From assembly GCF_000174355.1 (NCBI RefSeq), contig NZ_ACIS01000003.1, forward strand, positions 248,001 to 312,000: a stretch of 64,000 nt of DNA, written 5' to 3'. The notes below the pieces were generated by a model. It did no database searches. It was not told where the DNA came from and was given only the letters and a program-made list of their open reading frames with translations. A program made the position numbers and the translations under genes. The first letter of the stretch is position 1. The number at the start of each line of letters is the position of its first letter. Shown piece by piece: positions 1 through 8,845 of the stretch. This stretch comes from Pseudogulbenkiania ferrooxidans 2002 (GTDB taxonomy: Bacteria > Pseudomonadota > Gammaproteobacteria > Burkholderiales > Chromobacteriaceae).

Positions 1-1
1 G

Positions 2-2107
2 GTCGGCGACTTTGCGCTGTACGACCACGTGCTCGACGCGCAGATCCTGGTGGGCGCCCTGCCCACGCGCTTCGGCTTCGACGCCGCCGCCCTCACCACC
101 GCGCAGTACTTTGAGCTGGGACGCGGCAACGCCCACCAGCCGGCACTGGAGATGACCAAGTGGTTCGACACCAACTACCACTACCTGGTACCGGAATGGC
201 ACGCCGGCACGGCGTTTTCGGCCAACCCCGCAGCGCTGCTGGCGCAGCTGGGCGAGGCGCAGGCGCTCGGTCTCAAGGCGAAGCCGGTGCTGCTGGGGCC
301 GCTGACCCTGTTGTGGCTGGGCAAAGTCAAGGGCGCCGCGTTCGACCGCCTCCGCCTGCTACCGGCGCTGCTCGAATGCTACCGCGAGCTGCTGGCCGCG
401 CTAGCCGCCGCCGGCGCCGAGTGGGTGCAGCTCGACGAGCCGATCCTGGCGCTCGATCTTCCCCCCGACTGGCTCGCCGCGTTCGCGCCGAGCTATCAAA
501 GGTTGGCCGAAGCCCCGGTGAAACTGCTGCTGGCGAGCTACTTCGGCAGCGTGGCCGAGCACGCCGATCTGCTGAAAGCCCTGCCGGTGGCCGGGCTGCA
601 CCTCGACCTGGCTCGCGCCCCGCAGCAGCTCGACGCCTTCCTCGCCGACTGGCCCGCCGACAAGGTGTTGTCCGCCGGGGTGATCGACGGGCGCAACGTG
701 TGGCGCGCCGACCTCGGCGCCCTGCTGACGCCGCTCGAAGCGGCACGGGCACGACTGGGCGAGCGGCTGTGGCTGGCGCCGAGCTGCTCGCTGCTGCATT
801 GCCCGGTGGACCTGGCGCAGGAGCTCACCCTCGACGTCGAGGTGAAGACCTGGCTCGCCTTCGCGGTGCAGAAGCTCAACGAGCTGAAGCTGCTGAAGCG
901 CGGGCTGCGCGACGGCCGCGACGCCATCGCGCCGGAACTGGCCGGCAGCGACCACGCCCAGTCCTCGCGCCGCGCCAGCCCGCGTATCCACCGCCCGACG
1001 GTGCAGGCACGGCTGGCGGCGCTCGCCGGCGGCGGCAGCCAGCGCCACCGCCCTTACCCGCAACGCGCCGCCGCGCAGCGCGCCTGGCTGAACCTGCCCG
1101 TACTGCCCACCACCACCATCGGCTCGTTCCCGCAGACCGCCGCGATCCGCGCCGCGCGCGCCGCCTTCAAGCAAGGCGAGCTGGAGGCCGCCGGCTACGA
1201 CGCGGCGATGCGCCGCGAGATCGAACTCGCCATCCGCCGCCAGGAGGCGCTCGGCCTCGACGTGCTGGTGCACGGCGAAGCGGAGCGCAACGACATGGTG
1301 GAATATTTCGGCGAGCAGCTTTCCGGCTACGCCTTCACCCGCTACGGCTGGGTGCAGAGCTACGGCAGCCGCTGCGTCAAGCCGCCGATCATCTACGGCG
1401 ACGTCGAACGCCCCGCCGCGATGACAGTGCGCTGGGCGGTGTACGCGCAGAGCCTGACCTCGCGTCCGGTCAAGGGCATGCTGACCGGCCCGGTGACGAT
1501 GCTGCAGTGGTCGTTCGTGCGCGACGACCTGCCGCGTAGCGAGGTGTGCCGACAGATCGCGCTGGCCTTGAACGACGAGGTGCTCGAGCTGGAAAACGCC
1601 GGCATCCGCGTGATCCAGATCGACGAGCCGGCCTACCGCGAGGGCCTGCCGCTGAAGCGCGCCGAGTGGCCGGCATACCTGGCCTGGGCCAGTGCGGCGT
1701 TCCGGCTCTGCTGCGCCGGTCTCGACGACGCCACGCAGATCCACACCCACATGTGCTATTCGGAGTTCAACGACATCCTGCCCGCGATCGCCGCGATGGA
1801 CGCCGACGTCATCACCATCGAGACCTCGCGCTCGGACATGGAGCTCTTGAGCGCCTTCGGCGACTTCGCCTACCCCAACGAGATCGGGCCGGGGGTGTAC
1901 GACATCCACAGCCCGCGCGTGCCGGGCGAGCAGGAGATCGAGAATCTGCTGAAGAAGGCGCTGGCCGTGATCCCGGCCGAGCGGCTGTGGGTCAACCCCG
2001 ACTGCGGCCTGAAGACGCGCGGCTGGCCGGAAGTGGAAGCGGCGCTGGCGCACATGGTGGCGGTGGCACGCCGCCTGCGCGCCCGCCTCGCCGAAACCGT
2101 GGCCTGA
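2..2107 (+). CDS. metE: Cobalamin-independent methionine synthase, 5' end cut by window edge
   Basis: MetE transfers a methyl group from methyltetrahydrofolate polyglutamate to homocysteine, the last step of methionine synthesis. The reading frame is open from base 2, and its first residues ([12 protein letters not shown]) match the MetE N-terminal domain. About 701 of the usual roughly 750 residues are visible, so only the first few dozen are missing. The C-terminal catalytic barrel carries the zinc ligands expected for the family: His at 1748-1750 and Cys at 1754-1756 (HMC), Glu in the IETSRSD stretch near 1817, and Cys at 2003-2005 ([10 protein letters not shown]). A candidate uptake-sequence 12-mer lies in frame at 500-511, coding R-L-A-E, and a one-mismatch copy lies on the other strand at 217-228. 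Confidence 0.97.
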   Translation, partial: VGDFALYDHVLDAQILVGALPTRFGFDAAALTTAQYFELGRGNAHQPALEMTKWFDTNYHYLVPEWHAGTAFSANPAALLAQLGEAQALGLKAKPVLLGPLTLLWLGKVKGAAFDRLRLLPALLECYRELLAALAAAGAEWVQLDEPILALDLPPDWLAAFAPSYQRLAEAPVKLLLASYFGSVAEHADLLKALPVAGLHLDLARAPQQLDAFLADWPADKVLSAGVIDGRNVWRADLGALLTPLEAARARLGERLWLAPSCSLLHCPVDLAQELTLDVEVKTWLAFAVQKLNELKLLKRGLRDGRDAIAPELAGSDHAQSSRRASPRIHRPTVQARLAALAGGGSQRHRPYPQRAAAQRAWLNLPVLPTTTIGSFPQTAAIRAARAAFKQGELEAAGYDAAMRREIELAIRRQEALGLDVLVHGEAERNDMVEYFGEQLSGYAFTRYGWVQSYGSRCVKPPIIYGDVERPAAMTVRWAVYAQSLTSRPVKGMLTGPVTMLQWSFVRDDLPRSEVCRQIALALNDEVLELENAGIRVIQIDEPAYREGLPLKRAEWPAYLAWASAAFRLCCAGLDDATQIHTHMCYSEFNDILPAIAAMDADVITIETSRSDMELLSAFGDFAYPNEIGPGVYDIHSPRVPGEQEIENLLKKALAVIPAERLWVNPDCGLKTRGWPEVEAALAHMVAVARRLRARLAETVA

Positions 2108-2120
2108 GCCGCGCCGCAAT

Positions 2121-2162
2121 ATGAACACAGGGCAGCGTCGCCCGACGCTGCCCTGTGTTCAT
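2121..2162. terminator. Bidirectional hairpin terminator between metE and sixA
   Basis: A perfect 20-base inverted repeat (2121-2140 pairs with 2143-2162) sits between the convergent ends of metE and the sixA-like gene. There is no long T run, but the stem is very stable, so it probably ends transcription from both sides. Confidence 0.75.
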
Positions 2163-2181
2163 GCCCGAACCGGAGCAGAGT

Positions 2182-2646
2182 CTACTCGCTGCTGGTCAGC
2201 ATGCCCGGCGTCATCATGACCTTGAGCCGCACCGACTCGAAACCGTGGCGCTCGCGGTGGTTGAGCCACCAGATCGCCCCCTTCTTCACGCTCCACAGGT
2301 CGGGCTGGCCCGACATCAGCTGTGCCGCCAGCCGGCCGAGGTAGGGCTGGTGCCCGACCACGACCACGGTCTTGCCCGGCTCGGGCCAGCCAGCCGCCTC
2401 GAGCACGCTCTCCGGCGAAGCGTCGGGATTGATCTCGGGCAGCACTTCGTAACTCTTCATCAGGAAGGCGGCGGTCTGCTGCGAGCGGCGCGCCTCCGAC
2501 GCCAGCAGGGTGAATTCGCGCGGCAGGCGCACGCGCAGCCACGCCGCCATCAGGTGCGCCTGCTGCTGCCCCTTGCGCGTCAGGCGCCGCGCCAGATCGT
2601 CCGCGCCATCTTCGGCCTCGGCGTGGCGCCACAAAATCAGGTCCAT
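2182..2646 (-). CDS. sixA: SixA-like phosphohistidine phosphatase
   Basis: This 154-residue protein belongs to the small histidine phosphatase family. It begins MDLILWRHAEAE, where the RHAEA motif carries the phosphate-accepting histidine. Further on are the SEARRSQQTA segment and VVVVGHQPYLGRL, whose GHQP supplies the second catalytic histidine. In enterobacteria SixA removes phosphate from histidines of phosphotransfer proteins. The length matches SixA rather than the larger phosphoglycerate mutases. The target in this organism is not evident from the neighbours. Confidence 0.85.
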   Translation of the reverse strand: MDLILWRHAEAEDGADDLARRLTRKGQQQAHLMAAWLRVRLPREFTLLASEARRSQQTAAFLMKSYEVLPEINPDASPESVLEAAGWPEPGKTVVVVGHQPYLGRLAAQLMSGQPDLWSVKKGAIWWLNHRERHGFESVRLKVMMTPGMLTSSE

Positions 2647-2751
2647 GTCGTCCTCCTCGCTCCTTGTCGTTATCGCCCCGTTCCAGCATAGCGCCGGGGC
2701 AGGCAGACGGGCAGTGTAACCAGACCGGATGTCAGCTTGGTGTCAACGCGC

Positions 2752-3468
2752 TTAAAGGTGCATGAAGCCGAGCACGATCGGCACCAGCACCGCCGTCACC
2801 AGCCCGTTCAGTCCCATCGCCAGGCCGGCGAAGGCGCCCGCCGTTTCCGACAGCAGGAACACGCGCGCGGTTCCGATGCCGTGCGCCGCAATGCCGGTGG
2901 CCACCCCCATCACCAGGTCGTCGTCGAGGCGCAGCCGGGAGAACAGCGGCTTGACGATCACCGCGCCGAAGATGCCGGAGACGATGACGAAGGTCACCGC
3001 CAGCGCCGGAATGCCACCGATATGTTCGGCGATGCCGATGGCGATCGGCGTGGTCACCGCGCGCGGCATCAGCGACAGCAGGATTTGGTGCGGCAAGCCG
3101 AACGCCGCGCCGAGTCCCACCGCGCTGAGGATGCCGGTGAGACTGCCGGCGAGCAGGGTCAGCGACAACGGCAGCGCGGCGCGCTTGAGCCGCGACAGGT
3201 TGTGGTAGAGCGGAATCGCCAGCCCCACCGTGGCCGGGCCCAGCAACAGCTGGATGAACTGCGCCCCCTTCATGTACTCGGCGGGCGAGATGCCGCAGCC
3301 CAGCAGCACCGCGATCACCAGCAGGCTGCCGATCAGCACGCTGTTGGTGAGCGGATGGCCATGGGCACGGCGGTTGAGCCACAGCGCCAGGCGGTAGGCG
3401 GCCAGCGTCAGGCCGAGGCCGAGCAGCGGCGAGCCGCGCAGCCAGTCCAATGCAGGGGTGACGTTCAT
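2752..3468 (-). CDS. lrgB: LrgB/CidB-family inner membrane protein
   Basis: The 238-residue, highly hydrophobic protein has many membrane segments and the LrgB signature region (SLMPRAVTTPIAIGIAEHIGG, about residues 130-150, then ATGIAAHGIGTAR). The family partners LrgA/CidA-type holin-like proteins; proposed roles include control of murein hydrolases and export of small carboxylates such as pyruvate or glycolate. The ATG at 3466-3468 overlaps the lrgA stop by four bases, so the pair is translationally coupled. Confidence 0.9.
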   Translation of the reverse strand: MNVTPALDWLRGSPLLGLGLTLAAYRLALWLNRRAHGHPLTNSVLIGSLLVIAVLLGCGISPAEYMKGAQFIQLLLGPATVGLAIPLYHNLSRLKRAALPLSLTLLAGSLTGILSAVGLGAAFGLPHQILLSLMPRAVTTPIAIGIAEHIGGIPALAVTFVIVSGIFGAVIVKPLFSRLRLDDDLVMGVATGIAAHGIGTARVFLLSETAGAFAGLAMGLNGLVTAVLVPIVLGFMHL

Positions 3469-3833
3469 GCGGCGTCCCCCCGCCGCCGGCGCGCCAGCAG
3501 CAGCTTGAGCAGCACCGCCGGCACCAGCAGCGTGATCAGCGTGGCGCCGGCGAGCGTCGCCAGCAGCGACCAGCCGTGCGCCGTCAGCAACGACCAGTAG
3601 ACGATCACGCCGGCGCAGGCCGGGATGAACAGCAGCGAGAAATGGCCGAGCAGCTGCGGCACGTGCGTGTTCAGGCTGGCGGGGATGCCCTTCTTCACGC
3701 ACAGCGTCAGAAACAGCAGCAGCATGCCGAGCACCGCGCCGGGCAGCGGCAAGGCCAGGCTGCGACAGATCAGCTCGCCGGCGAGCTGGTAGCCGATCAG
3801 CCAGATCAGGGTTTCGATCACGATTCGATCCAA
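3465..3833 (-). CDS. lrgA: LrgA/CidA-family holin-like protein
   Basis: This is a 122-residue membrane protein with about four hydrophobic segments. It contains the family features [14 protein letters not shown] near residue 28 and [13 protein letters not shown] near residue 68. It is first in a two-gene lrgA-lrgB operon, with a four-base overlap. The start appears to be TTG (3831-3833); no in-frame ATG gives a better N-terminus, and the ribosome-binding site is weak. Known members form pore-like complexes or act in small-metabolite export with LrgB. Confidence 0.87.
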   Translation of the reverse strand: MDRIVIETLIWLIGYQLAGELICRSLALPLPGAVLGMLLLFLTLCVKKGIPASLNTHVPQLLGHFSLLFIPACAGVIVYWSLLTAHGWSLLATLAGATLITLLVPAVLLKLLLARRRRGDAA

Positions 3834-4001
3834 TCAAGGTCAACAGAGGTAACGCCCACTCCGGCAGGCGAGCGGGCCGAAGCCACGGGGGTGCCGCCGA
3901 GACATGGCAAGCCTCCTTCAACCTTAACAAAATCACCGCGTCTGCACGACCGCGGGTTAACCCTCGCACGCGACACCCCGTGCCGTGCCGCAGGCGGAAA
4001 C

Positions 4002-4030
4002 AGGACAGCGTTCGGCGGCTTTGGCATAAT
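4002..4030 (+). promoter_or_regulatory. Candidate sigma-70 promoter of ubiC
   Basis: AGGACA (4002-4007) and CATAAT (4025-4030) are separated by 17 bases. The predicted start of transcription falls at about 4037, essentially on the ATG at 4038, which would make the message leaderless. Confidence 0.5.
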
Positions 4031-4037
4031 GCGCGCC

Positions 4038-4571
4038 ATGCTTCCGGATACCGCTTGGGCTGCCACGCCCCCCTCCCTGCCGCCGGCCCTGTCGAGCTGC
4101 CTGACCGAGCCCGGCTCGCTCACCGAGCGGCTGATGCACTGCGGCCACGCTTTCGCCGTCCGCGTGCTGGCGCAGGGCGACGACCGCGTCCACGCCGACG
4201 AGGTGGAGCTGCTCGGGCTGCCCGCCGGCGCCGCGCTCTACGCCCGCCACGTGGCGCTGACGCTGGACGATACCCCGGTGGTGGTAGCGCGCAGCGTTAC
4301 CCGCCTCGCCTGCCCGGCCTGGCACCCGATCCTGCAACGCGGCAGCCGCTCGCTCGGCTTCACCCTGTTCGGCGGCCACGCCGGCATCGTGCGCGAGCCG
4401 CTGGCCTACCGCGAGATCGACGCCTCCCACCCGCTGTTCGCGCTGGCGCAGGCGCACGACCCGGCTTCGGCCAACCTTTACCCCGCGCGCCGCTCGCGCT
4501 TCCTGCTGGCAAACACCCCGCTGATCGTGTGCGAGCTGTTCCTGCCGGCACTGGAGAGATTCCTGCCATGA
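4038..4571 (+). CDS. ubiC: Chorismate pyruvate-lyase
   Basis: UbiC splits chorismate into 4-hydroxybenzoate and pyruvate, the first committed step of ubiquinone synthesis. The 177-residue product has the fold-family features: LTERL near residue 30, [18 protein letters not shown], and [12 protein letters not shown] near residue 100 with the arginine used for substrate binding. I chose the ATG at 4038; an in-frame ATG at 4029 adds three residues but overlaps the apparent -10 box. The stop overlaps the ubiA start by four bases (ATGA). A perfect uptake-type 12-mer lies on the minus strand at 4466-4477. Confidence 0.92.
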   Translation: MLPDTAWAATPPSLPPALSSCLTEPGSLTERLMHCGHAFAVRVLAQGDDRVHADEVELLGLPAGAALYARHVALTLDDTPVVVARSVTRLACPAWHPILQRGSRSLGFTLFGGHAGIVREPLAYREIDASHPLFALAQAHDPASANLYPARRSRFLLANTPLIVCELFLPALERFLP

Positions 4572-5437
4572 ACGCCCGCCTCGCCGACCGCTTCACCGTC
4601 TACAGCCAGCTGATGCGCATCGACAAGCCGATCGGCACCCTGCTGTTGCTGTGGCCGACGCTGTGGGGGCTGTGGCTGGCCGGCAACGGCCGCCCCGACG
4701 CCCTGGTGGTGACGATCTTCATCGCCGGCACCTTCCTGATGCGCTCGGCCGGCTGCGTCATCAACGACTACGCCGACCGCGACTTCGACGGCAAGGTGGA
4801 ACGCACCAAGGCGCGCCCGTTCGCGCGCGGCGCCGTGAGCAAGAAGGAGGCGCTGCTGCTGGCCGCCGGGCTGTCGCTGATCTCCCTGCTGCTGGTGCTG
4901 CCGCTCAACCCGCTGACGCTGCTCTTGAGCGTGCCGGCGGTGTTCCTCGCCGGCAGCTACCCGTTCACCAAGCGCTTTCTGCCGATTCCGCAGGCGTATC
5001 TGGGCATCGCCTTCTCCTTCGGCATCCCGATGGCCTTCGCCGCGCTCACCGGTCACGTGCCGATGATCGCCTGGCTGCTGCTGCTGGCCAATACCTTCTG
5101 GACCCTGGCCTACGACACCGAATACGCCATCACCGACAAGCCGGACGACCTCAAGATCGGCATCAAGACTTCGGCCATCACCTTCGGCGACTACGACGTG
5201 GCGGCGGTGATGCTGTGCCACGCCGTGTTCCTGGCGCTGATGGTGCTGGTGGGCCAGGAGGCGCACCTGGGCGCCGCCTACTACGCCGGGCTGGCGCTTT
5301 CCGCGCTGCTGATGGTGCAGCAGTACTTCGCCATCCGCGGGCGCGACCGCCAGCGCTGCTTCAAGTCCTTCCTCGACAACAACCGCGTCGGCGCGGCGAT
5401 CTTTGCCGGGCTGGTGCTGGACTTCTTGCTGCGCTGA
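4568..5437 (+). CDS. ubiA: 4-hydroxybenzoate polyprenyltransferase
   Basis: This 289-residue integral membrane enzyme attaches the polyprenyl tail to 4-hydroxybenzoate made by UbiC. The first Asp-rich prenyl-diphosphate motif is [19 protein letters not shown] (about residues 67-85); the second is [18 protein letters not shown] (about residues 184-201). Both hold the conserved aspartates that bind magnesium. Translation is coupled to ubiC. The last 107 bases of the gene are duplicated almost exactly at 6335-6441. Confidence 0.96.
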   Translation: MNARLADRFTVYSQLMRIDKPIGTLLLLWPTLWGLWLAGNGRPDALVVTIFIAGTFLMRSAGCVINDYADRDFDGKVERTKARPFARGAVSKKEALLLAAGLSLISLLLVLPLNPLTLLLSVPAVFLAGSYPFTKRFLPIPQAYLGIAFSFGIPMAFAALTGHVPMIAWLLLLANTFWTLAYDTEYAITDKPDDLKIGIKTSAITFGDYDVAAVMLCHAVFLALMVLVGQEAHLGAAYYAGLALSALLMVQQYFAIRGRDRQRCFKSFLDNNRVGAAIFAGLVLDFLLR

Positions 5438-5457
5438 GTTGTCCGAGTCGGAGAAGG

Positions 5458-5482
5458 AAAACGGGCCAGACGGCCCGTTTTT
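5458..5482 (+). terminator. Intrinsic terminator of ubiC-ubiA
   Basis: ACGGGCC and GGCCCGT form a stem around a short loop, with A residues before and TTTTTG after. The same hairpin is repeated behind the duplicated ubiA end at 6462-6488. Confidence 0.85.
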
Positions 5483-5504
5483 GTTGGAAGGTGAGGAGTC
5501 AAGT

Positions 5505-5722
5505 CGGCCAGCACGGCCAGCTCGTCTCCGCCGAGCAGTGGCTCGCGCAGCTGAACCAGTACCAATTCAGACCTCGCCGTTCGCACCTCAAGGAAGGCCT
5601 CGACATCGATTTCGTACACGCAGCTGGCAGCATACATATACGGCAGTTTCAACGACGTCAGGATCGGCCACTAGCCGGCATCATCAGCCCCACGGTGTAC
5701 TTCCATGCGAAGGACCTGTACC
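5505..5722 (-). pseudogene. Degraded fragment of the mutT-thiE fusion
   Basis: On the minus strand this stretch aligns base by base with about 7410-7640 of the intact mutT-thiE gene. The clearest shared peptide is EAFLE..TARSEL.L.QLREP here against EAFLE..EARPEL.L.QLREP there, the junction between the Nudix and ThiE halves. The copy lacks both gene ends and has an in-frame stop (TAG read at about 5670), so it cannot make a working enzyme. It lies directly behind the ubiA terminator, in the interval bounded by the two copies of the ubiA 3' end. Confidence 0.8.
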
Positions 5723-5807
5723 TAAATATATGGCTGCCGAGCATGCACGGACCGCCCGGGTACATCAACTCGCCGACGTCACCCTCTACGATTTTGTTCA
5801 TTCTCCC

Positions 5808-6170
5808 TCAGTATGAAAGCTTACTTTCCAGCTCATCGGCACGCTGGTCTGTTTTTTCCATGACACAGCGGGAATTGATCACTGTCTCACCACCCAGTTC
5901 TTCCTTGCATTCGTTATCACGTTGCCGTATCCAGCTGCGCTGATGTTGACGTAATGCCACTTTGTCAACAGACGAGCTTCCTTTCATCACCGCCTGGTAA
6001 GCGCGGTTTAGTCGGGCATCCTGCACAGCCATTTCCTGCTGATAACATACTGAGCGCTGTACATCCTTGCTGCCAGCCCTTTGCACACATAGGCGAAACT
6101 CCGCAGAGGGTAAGGCATTCGCACAAGATACAGAAACCATCAGCATTACGGCGACCCAAATTTTCTTCAT
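5808..6170 (-). CDS. LprI/DUF1311-family secreted protein
   Basis: The 120-residue product starts MKKIWVAVMLMVSVSCANA, a typical Sec signal peptide. The mature part has four cysteines in the spacing of the lysozyme-inhibitor LprI-type family (FRLCVQRA, RSVCYQQEM, DNECKEEL, NSRCVMEK) and the LRQHQRSWIRQRDNEC helix usual for DUF1311. I chose the ATG at 6168-6170 because AAGGA lies eight bases before it; further upstream codons lack a ribosome site. Base composition is about 50% GC, clearly lower than its neighbours, and it sits inside a duplication scar, so it was probably acquired. Lysozyme inhibition is inferred from the family only. Confidence 0.75.
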   Translation of the reverse strand: MKKIWVAVMLMVSVSCANALPSAEFRLCVQRAGSKDVQRSVCYQQEMAVQDARLNRAYQAVMKGSSSVDKVALRQHQRSWIRQRDNECKEELGGETVINSRCVMEKTDQRADELESKLSY

Positions 6171-6334
6171 GGCAAACATCCTTAGGGTTATAAAGACGCG
6201 CATTATTTCACTCTTGGCCCAATAAATACATTGGCATTTTTCCGTAGTACTCATGGCACAGGAGGGTCAGGAGGCCGACTCGGCATCACCTACCCTGCCG
6301 GGCAGGGGGTGGCGGTGCTATTGAGGGCCAGCAG

Positions 6335-6441
6335 CCATCCGCGGCCGCGGCCGCCAGCGCTGCTTCAAGTCCTTCCTCGACAACAACCGCGTCGGCGCGG
6401 CCATCTTTGCCGGGCTGGTGCTGGACTTCCTGCTGCGCTGA
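6335..6441 (+). pseudogene. Duplicated 3' end of ubiA
   Basis: These 107 bases copy 5331-5437 with only a few substitutions, including the stop codon, and are followed by a copy of the ubiA terminator. There is no upstream coding part or start, so it is a fragment. It faces the same way as ubiA. Confidence 0.9.
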
Positions 6442-6461
6442 TAGCCATCCGGCAAAAACAC

Positions 6462-6488
6462 GAAACGGGCCAGACGGCCCGTTTTTGT
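6462..6488 (+). terminator. Second copy of the ubiA terminator
   Basis: ACGGGCCAGACGGCCCGT followed by TTTTTG is the same hairpin as at 5458-5482, carried along with the duplicated ubiA end. Confidence 0.8.
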
Positions 6489-6492
6489 CTAT

Positions 6493-6568
6493 GTAGGATG
6501 AATGAAGCGTAACGCAACCCATCACGCGCTGACGATGGGTTACGGCACTGCGCATTACCCCCTGCTAC
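6493..6568. repeat. REP-like palindrome (AACCCATC/GATGGGTT), copy 1
   Basis: The core AACCCATC...GATGGGTT forms a hairpin and is flanked by GTAGGATGAATG on the left. A related, longer palindrome lies at 10639-10701. Short repeats of this type are scattered in many proteobacterial genomes between genes. Confidence 0.55.
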
Positions 6569-6579
6569 GCCTTAAGCTC

Positions 6580-7005
6580 TCACGATGTCTGGAACGGCAG
6601 GCGATAACGCTGCCCTTCAACCTCCAGCGTCATGATCCAGTCCTGGCGCTGGCTCACGCACATCGGCAGCGTCACGCGCGCCTGCCAGCCGCCCGGCGCG
6701 GCCACGAAGCGATAGCGGTTGAAGCCCATGTCCATGTCGCGCATGCTGAACTCGGCTCCCGGCGCCTCCTTGGCCGCCCCGGTGAGGCGGATCTGGAACG
6801 GCTGTCCCGATTTGGCCGGGCTGGCGAACTGCAACTGCATGCCGTTGGGCAGACGGCAGCTGCTCTCGGCCGGGTCGCACGCCACCTCCTGCACCGCTGC
6901 CTCCGCCGGACGGCTCAGGTACCAGCTGATCAGCGCGAACTTCACCGCGCCCAGCAACACCAGCGCCACGCCGATGGTGGCCCACTTCAGCTGCGTGCGG
7001 GTCAT
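6580..7005 (-). CDS. Membrane-anchored FixH/YtkA-like protein
   Basis: The 141-residue protein has one N-terminal membrane segment (about residues 8-30) and a periplasmic beta-rich domain. The MRDMDMGFNRYRF stretch (around residue 88) and the following LPMCVSQRQDWIMTLEVEG resemble FixH/YtkA-type domains, where a Met-rich motif precedes an edge strand. Its start overlaps the stop of the mutT-thiE gene (ATGA), so the two are co-translated. The family link is from motif resemblance only; a copper or oxidase-assembly role is possible but not shown. Confidence 0.6.
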   Translation of the reverse strand: MTRTQLKWATIGVALVLLGAVKFALISWYLSRPAEAAVQEVACDPAESSCRLPNGMQLQFASPAKSGQPFQIRLTGAAKEAPGAEFSMRDMDMGFNRYRFVAAPGGWQARVTLPMCVSQRQDWIMTLEVEGQRYRLPFQTS

Positions 7006-7943
7006 CGCCACGCCCCTCGCATCAGCGCCACACCGTGCGCGCCGTGGGCGCGGGCATCGATCAGATCGGCGGCGCTCAGGCCACCCAGCGCGTACACCGG
7101 CAGCGGCGTGCCGCCGGCCAGCCGGCACTCGAAGCCGTCCCAGCCCAGCGGCGCGGCGCCCGGATGGCTGGCGGTGGCCTTGACGTGACCCAGCAGGGCG
7201 TAGTCCAGCCCCAGCCCGGCGGCTTGGTTCAATTCCGCGGTCGAGTGCACCGACGCCCCCACCCAGGCGAACGCCGGCCGCGCCGTGGCTTCGGCCAACC
7301 TCTTGCCGTTCAGGTGCACGCCGTCCACCGGCCAGCCGGCCAGCCAGGCCGGGTCGGCGTTGACCACGACCTTGCCGCCGCGCGGGTGCACGATGGCCGC
7401 CACGCGCTCGGCCAGCGCCGCCAGTTCGTCGCGCCCCAGCTGCGGCTCGCGCAGCTGGATCAGCGTCAGCTCGGGCCGCGCTTCCAGCGCCTCGAGAAAG
7501 GCCTCGATGCCGATCTCGTGCGCGCAGCTGATGGCGTACACGTCCGGCAGCTCCAGCGACTTCAGGATCGGCCCGTTGGCCGGCAGCATCGGCCCCACGG
7601 TGTAGTGCCCCGGCTGCTGCCAGGCGAAGGCCTGCTCCTCGTGCGGCTGCGGTGTGCCCTCCCAGGCCCAGATACGGTAGAAGGTCAGGTGCACCGAGGC
7701 GTGCTCGTAGTGATGCACCTTGGTCAGCCACGGCGTGGCGTGGGTGACGGTGATGCCCATCTCCTCGTGGAATTCGCGCACCAGCGCCGCGAACGGCGCC
7801 TCACCCGGCTCGACCTTGCCGCCGGGAAACTCCCAGTAACCGGCGTAGGGCTTGCCTTCGGGGCGGCTGCCGAGCATGAACGAGCCGTCCGGGCGCATCA
7901 GCGCGCCGGCGACGACGGGAATAATTTTGTGATCGGACTGCAT
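7002..7943 (-). CDS. Nudix (MutT-like) hydrolase fused to a ThiE-like domain
   Basis: The 313-residue fusion has an N-terminal Nudix domain (about residues 5-130) with an intact Nudix box from GGKVEPGEAPF to REFHEEMGI. The C-terminal half (about residues 140-310) resembles thiamine phosphate synthase (LIQLREPQLGRDEL, VVVNADPAWL, DGVHLNG, VGASVHS, PVYALGG). Such MutT-ThiE fusions are known in beta- and gammaproteobacteria, where the Nudix half cleans 8-oxo-dGTP. The ThiE half lacks the usual Thr-Lys of the phosphate loop (it reads GHVKATASHPG), so thiamine synthesis is doubtful. A perfect uptake-type 12-mer is at 7290-7301. Confidence 0.88.
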   Translation of the reverse strand: MQSDHKIIPVVAGALMRPDGSFMLGSRPEGKPYAGYWEFPGGKVEPGEAPFAALVREFHEEMGITVTHATPWLTKVHHYEHASVHLTFYRIWAWEGTPQPHEEQAFAWQQPGHYTVGPMLPANGPILKSLELPDVYAISCAHEIGIEAFLEALEARPELTLIQLREPQLGRDELAALAERVAAIVHPRGGKVVVNADPAWLAGWPVDGVHLNGKRLAEATARPAFAWVGASVHSTAELNQAAGLGLDYALLGHVKATASHPGAAPLGWDGFECRLAGGTPLPVYALGGLSAADLIDARAHGAHGVALMRGAWR

Positions 7944-8065
7944 GGGGGAACCGGAAAGCGATGGATGGCCGGAATGATAGCGCGTCGGGGCGGCTTTGTG
8001 TCGGACGGGGCGGATAAGTACCGGTTCTAGCAGGATTCTCCGCTCGGTCGAGGCCGCACGCGGAA

Positions 8066-8077
8066 AGGTTGGCCGAA
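8066..8077 (+). repeat. Candidate DNA uptake sequence, intergenic
   Basis: This is a full copy of AGGTTGGCCGAA with the wider context GGAAAGG...GAAGCC, lying between the mutT-thiE start and the first reductase gene. Confidence 0.7.
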
Positions 8078-8134
8078 GCCGCCGCCGTGGCATAGGCTGA
8101 ACGATGGCCGAACCGCGCCGCAGGAGATCGCCCC

Positions 8135-8764
8135 ATGAGCAAAGTATTCTTCGACGTTGCCGTCTCGCTCGACGGCTACATCGCCGGGCCCCATGCCCAC
8201 CCGCACAACCCGCTGGGCGACGGCGGCCTCGGCCTGCACCAGTGGATGTTCCAGACCGCCACCTTCCACGAACGCCTCGGCAGCGGCGGCGGCGAGCGCT
8301 CGCCCGACGACGCGCTGGTGCGTCACGTGTTCGAGCGCGCCGGCGCCTACGTGCTCGGCCGGCGCATGTTCGACGAAGGCGAAGTCGGCTGGCCCGAGAA
8401 CGCGCCGTTCCGCGCCCCGGTGTTCGTGCTGACGCACACCGCACGCGAACCGTGGGTGAGGCCCGGCGGCACCACCTTCTACTTCGTCACCGACGGCATC
8501 GACAGCGCCCTCGCCCAGGCACGCGCCGCCGCCGGCGGCAAGGACGTGCGCATCTCCGGCGGTGCGAACACCATCCGCCAGTACCTCGCCGCCGGCCTGA
8601 TCGACGAGTTCACCCTGCACCTCGCGCCGGTGCTTCTCGGCGGTGGAGCGCGGCTGTTCGAGCCGCTCACGCCTGAGCAGCTCCGGGTCGAGCAGACGGC
8701 GGTGAGCCACTCCCCGCTCGCCACGCACCTCAGCTACCGGGTCATTACGGACACACCGCGCTGA
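8135..8764 (+). CDS. Dihydrofolate reductase/RibD-C family reductase, copy 1
   Basis: The 209-residue protein has the RibD C-terminal/DHFR-like fold. It begins VFFDVAVSLDGYIAGP, the usual first strand with the SLDGYIA motif. RISGGANTIRQYLAAGLIDEF near residue 150 is the NADPH-binding segment, and the C-terminal signature LAPVLLGGGARLFE follows. These stand-alone proteins are often annotated as deaminase or dihydrofolate reductase family, but substrates are usually unknown. The second copy, at 8846-9472, is divergent in sequence but has the same fold and lies just downstream on the same strand. Confidence 0.85.
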   Translation: MSKVFFDVAVSLDGYIAGPHAHPHNPLGDGGLGLHQWMFQTATFHERLGSGGGERSPDDALVRHVFERAGAYVLGRRMFDEGEVGWPENAPFRAPVFVLTHTAREPWVRPGGTTFYFVTDGIDSALAQARAAAGGKDVRISGGANTIRQYLAAGLIDEFTLHLAPVLLGGGARLFEPLTPEQLRVEQTAVSHSPLATHLSYRVITDTPR

Positions 8765-8845
8765 CGCCAGGTCAGTCCCAGGCCCACGCGAGCGCGACGA
8801 TCAAAAGCGCCCACGCCTTCGCGGCGGGCGCGAAAAGGAGCCCTC

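Noticed and set aside
5403-5816. Plus-strand open frame of 137 residues over the ubiA end and scar
   Set aside because: It reads out of frame through the ubiA end, its terminator and the mutT-thiE fragment, so it is an accident of the duplication.
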